Shown here: positions 61,741 through 64,000 of the stretch, piece after piece
How positions within the stretch are numbered: position 1 is the stretch's first letter
How the letters are laid out: every line of letters starts with the position of its first letter
Origin: Bacillota bacterium
GTDB taxonomy: Bacteria > Bacillota > Clostridia > Christensenellales > SZUA-584
Reading direction: 5' to 3'
NCBI GenBank assembly: GCA_023412005.1
Contig: JAEYOE010000026.1
Span: forward strand, 27,748 to 91,747
DNA length: 64,000 nucleotides
Notes under the pieces: model-generated
Told to the model about the DNA's origin: nothing
Databases searched by the model: none
The model's input: only the letters and a program-made list of their open reading frames with translations
Translations under genes and position numbers: made by a program

Positions 61741-62328
61741 ATGGAGAAATTGCAGGAAATCGAGATCGTTCAATTCTTAAAAGAAAATATCGAGCCTTTA
61801 GAATACGATTTGTATGGAACGAGCTATAGAGCTTCAATTCAATTAGTTGATGGGACATATTTGCCATGTGTTATTTTTCGTAAGAGAAAGGCAAGAGTTG
61901 ATTTGGCGATTAGGCGATTTTCTGAGGAACAAAATAAACCGATTGTCGGATATTATAATGTTGTCGAAAGTTTTGTTACAAGCGGCAACCGAATTAACAG
62001 CTATGAAATAAGTACTGTTGATAAGAGTAAATTTGCTTTTCCTCGATCTATATTAAAGCAGATACACGGTGAAACTCGAATGGGTTGGACGGCATTTGTT
62101 GTTAAAATGAATGATGGAAAATGTTTCAGCTTTGGTACGGGATTTAGTATGGAATTTTTCGATATGCCTGAGGGTTATAACGTTCAAGATATTGAAAAAA
62201 TAATTAATCATAGCTATACATTAAAAACTGGTGAAGTAGTATCATATGGTGAAAAGGCCACTCATGATAATTATGACGTGGTGTATAGAGAACGCCCATA
62301 CTTTGAATGCTTTATTGATAATCTGTAA
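61741..62328 (+). CDS. Hypothetical protein, AT-rich, unknown function
   Basis: The protein has 195 residues with no signal peptide or membrane helix. Recognisable features are a mixed alpha/beta composition and segments such as YRASIQLVDGTYLPCVIFRKRKARVDLAIRRF. No family was recognised. The gene is clearly more AT-rich than the genes before it, as is everything to the right edge. ATG 61741 is taken because MEKLQEIEIVQF looks like a true N-terminus; the ribosome binding site is weak. It looks like an accessory, possibly transferred gene. Confidence 0.65.
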   Translation: MEKLQEIEIVQFLKENIEPLEYDLYGTSYRASIQLVDGTYLPCVIFRKRKARVDLAIRRFSEEQNKPIVGYYNVVESFVTSGNRINSYEISTVDKSKFAFPRSILKQIHGETRMGWTAFVVKMNDGKCFSFGTGFSMEFFDMPEGYNVQDIEKIINHSYTLKTGEVVSYGEKATHDNYDVVYRERPYFECFIDNL

Positions 62329-62410
62329 AATAATTGTTCAATTGTGATAAACACGCCCACAACCCGATAGACCGGTACCCGTAGGGCGAATTTTCGTCTT
62401 CCACTATGTA

Positions 62411-63343
62411 TTAACTTTCGTATATAGCCGCTATATCATTTATTCTGCGCTTCATTTCTGTGCGGATAGAAAATGGCTCCAAACACTCGCATTTATCCCC
62501 GAAACTGAAAAGAATATTGTAGTGGTAATCGTTTTCTATGAAAGGAAAACTCACAATATAATGCTCATCACCGTCCGGCGAAAAGTGTTCATAAGTGCAA
62601 TAATCAAGCACCCTGTCCATGATAGATTTATGAATGCGAATTTTGATTATTGTTTGCATCGTTGCCAAAACATCAGCAAAATCCAGCTGCGGTTTTTGAT
62701 AATCTCGCGGCGTAAAAAATTCCTCTTGTATTTGCAGGTTTGACATGCGGGATAGTTTAAAAAGCCTAAAATCATTTCTTTCATGGCAATACCCTTGCCA
62801 ATACCAATGACTGCTTTTCAACACAAGCTGATACGGTTCGGCTGTTCGTGCGGTTATATTTCCGTAACGGTCTGCATATTCAAACGATAACAGCTTGCTT
62901 TCCTGTAAAGCTGTTTTGATCATTTCTAAGTATGGTTGTATGTTCGCGTTGCCCATCCAAGGGCTTAAATCGATATATATTTGATTTGCTCTTAATTCAA
63001 TGTCTTTCGCTCTGTCGGCGGGGATAAAACTCTTGACTTTCGCAAGGACGTTTACCAGTTCATCACCTCGTATCATGTTGGAAAGACTGGAAAGTCCCAT
63101 CAAGATAGCGGAAAGGTCGGCAGTCGAAAAAACCTTTCTATCAATCTTGTATTTCTGCATGATTTCAAAACCGCCGCCCACTCCCGATATTGAGTTAACC
63201 GGAATACCTGCCATGTTGATCGTTTCTATGTCGCGGTAGATTGTGCGGGGTGAGACTTCAAACATATCTGCTAACTCCTGTGCGCCTATACGCTTTTTAT
63301 CAAGGAGTATCATAATAATACTAACAAGCCTGTCAATTTTCAT
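62411..63343 (-). CDS. YafY/WYL-domain transcriptional regulator
   Basis: The protein has 310 residues. The N-terminal HTH (KIDRLVSIIMILLDKKRIGAQELADMFEVSPRTIYRDIETINMAGIPV) is followed by a WYL domain (AEPYQLVLKSSHWYWQGYCHERNDFRLFKLSRMSNLQI) and a C-terminal extension. Such proteins respond to a ligand through WYL and repress or activate nearby genes. GGAAGGCGG precedes the ATG at 63343. It is divergent from the isochorismatase-family gene, which is the most likely target. Confidence 0.9.
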   Translation of the reverse strand: MKIDRLVSIIMILLDKKRIGAQELADMFEVSPRTIYRDIETINMAGIPVNSISGVGGGFEIMQKYKIDRKVFSTADLSAILMGLSSLSNMIRGDELVNVLAKVKSFIPADRAKDIELRANQIYIDLSPWMGNANIQPYLEMIKTALQESKLLSFEYADRYGNITARTAEPYQLVLKSSHWYWQGYCHERNDFRLFKLSRMSNLQIQEEFFTPRDYQKPQLDFADVLATMQTIIKIRIHKSIMDRVLDYCTYEHFSPDGDEHYIVSFPFIENDYHYNILFSFGDKCECLEPFSIRTEMKRRINDIAAIYES

Positions 63344-63462
63344 CTGATACCGCCTTCCAAAATTCCTTGTTATCATTATAGATTGTTGCCATACTGTTGG
63401 CAACAATTATAAGGTATAGTAAAAAAGCAAACAAATCAATCTACCTATTAGGAGGAAACACT

Positions 63463-63909
63463 ATGCAGAAAAAAGCCTTAGTAATAATCGATATTCAAAA
63501 TGACATAACAAAGAATTACAAAGATATAATTGGCAATATCAATAAAGCTATTGATTGGGCAGTCAATAATAGTATTCATGTTATTTATATAAGGCATGAA
63601 AATTTGTCAGCCGGCACGAGGACTCTTAAACCCAATACATATGGGTCTGAATTAGCTTCAGACTTGAAAATAGTGTCAATAAATGTTTTTACAAAATACA
63701 AAGGAAACGCATTAAGCAGTGAAGAATTTACAGACTTTATTAGTAAAAATGAAATATGTGTTTTTTTTATAGCAGGAGCGGATGCTGTTGCTTGTGTTAA
63801 ATCAACCTGTTACAACTTACGTAAAGTAAATTATGGCGTTAACGTCTTATCAGATTGCGTAACCAGTTATGATAAAAGTGTAGGTTGTACAATGATGTGT
63901 AACAGTTAG
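63463..63909 (+). CDS. Isochorismatase-family cysteine hydrolase, shortened C-terminus
   Basis: The protein has 148 residues. The catalytic triad is visible: Asp10 in VIIDIQND, a lysine in FTKYKGNAL and Cys111 in ADAVACVKSTC. Members hydrolyse amides or related bonds in small molecules. After VTSYDKS the expected last helix is missing and the frame ends in VGCTMMCNS, so it is 20 or more residues shorter than usual, perhaps cut by whatever starts at the right edge. AGGAGG precedes the ATG. It is divergent from the WYL regulator. Confidence 0.82.
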   Translation: MQKKALVIIDIQNDITKNYKDIIGNINKAIDWAVNNSIHVIYIRHENLSAGTRTLKPNTYGSELASDLKIVSINVFTKYKGNALSSEEFTDFISKNEICVFFIAGADAVACVKSTCYNLRKVNYGVNVLSDCVTSYDKSVGCTMMCNS

Positions 63910-63923
63910 AAGGAAAGAAAAAA

Positions 63924-63995
63924 GCAAGGAACCCAAAAATCTGATAAAGTTGTAACTGCTAAGAAAACAACGATCAGAAAGAAAGGGCTCCTTGC
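63924..63995. repeat. Large inverted repeat at the window edge
   Basis: GCAAGGAACCC (63924-63934) and GGGCTCCTTGC (63985-63995) are inverted arms with one mismatch. TCTGAT (63940) and ATCAGA (63973) are a perfect inner pair. An ATG follows at 63996, possibly the start of a gene that leaves the window. This could be the end of a mobile element or a regulatory stem-loop over a ribosome binding site. Confidence 0.5.
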
Positions 63996-64000
63996 ATGAA

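Noticed and set aside
1..64000. CRISPR arrays, tRNA or rRNA genes
   Set aside because: No regularly spaced repeats were seen, and intergenic gaps scanned by eye showed no cloverleaf or rRNA-like sequence.

Overview
The window is a contiguous chromosomal segment of a low-to-medium GC Gram-positive bacterium, most likely a member of class Clostridia (Bacillota). The evidence is gene content and signals rather than a marker gene: a dcw cluster opening with mraZ-rsmH-ftsL-like-PBP, a MurE with the DNPR motif of meso-diaminopimelate ligases, a PPi-type phosphofructokinase, an L20-type leader before infC-rpmI-rplT, strong AGGAGG ribosome binding sites, many TTG starts, a Firmicute-type LexA box, and surface proteins with InlB and Big_2 repeats. 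No rRNA, tRNA, CRISPR array or complete insertion sequence was found. About 60 genes are called.

Layout. 1-8.1 kb: end of an ECF transporter S component, an MBL-fold hydrolase, comEC, a secreted papain-family protease on the minus strand, a degenerate copy of the comEC 3' end, holA, and rpsT (minus). 8.2-16.3 kb: two zinc-ribbon membrane proteins, then a CotH-kinase/lamin-tail surface protein, a VTC-domain protein and a DUF4956 membrane protein, which form a recognised but poorly understood association; then a DUF3784 protein and a membrane-anchored secreted protein. 16.5-30.8 kb: the dcw cluster (mraZ, rsmH, ftsL-like, PBP with PASTA, murE, mraY, murD, ftsW, murA, ftsQ, ftsA, ftsZ). It lacks murF, murG, murC and murB and has an AT-rich gap between murA and ftsQ. 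30.8-43.3 kb: a rhodanese lipoprotein, cysS, a lone gcvH-like gene, deoB-punA for nucleoside salvage, a tiny membrane protein, an NlpC/P60 lipoprotein, a DacA-like protein with an altered KTG motif, surE, an RpiR regulator, a flavoprotein, and infC-rpmI-rplT. 43.3-59.3 kb: a gluzincin-like protein, an MFS transporter, a GDPD, pfp, a Dabb protein, uvrB-uvrA, a membrane diguanylate cyclase, an EF-G-like GTPase, two DUF2007 paralogues and a GNAT. 59.4-61.6 kb: a radical SAM protein and its DUF4130 partner, preceded by a promoter carrying two LexA-like boxes. 61.7-64 kb: an AT-rich accessory end with an unknown protein, a WYL/YafY-type regulator, a shortened isochorismatase-family gene and a large inverted repeat at the edge.

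How the genes work together. The dcw block makes peptidoglycan precursors and the divisome, under MraZ (its operator repeats are visible). uvrAB and the radical SAM pair serve DNA repair, and the pair looks SOS-controlled. deoB and punA channel nucleosides into pentose phosphates. The most interesting loci for follow-up are the LexA-box-controlled radical SAM/DUF4130 operon, the CotH-VTC-DUF4956 cluster, the comEC remnant flanking the inserted protease, the DacA-like protein whose KTG lysine is alanine, and a well-framed 56-residue membrane protein gene with its own promoter, palindrome and terminator.
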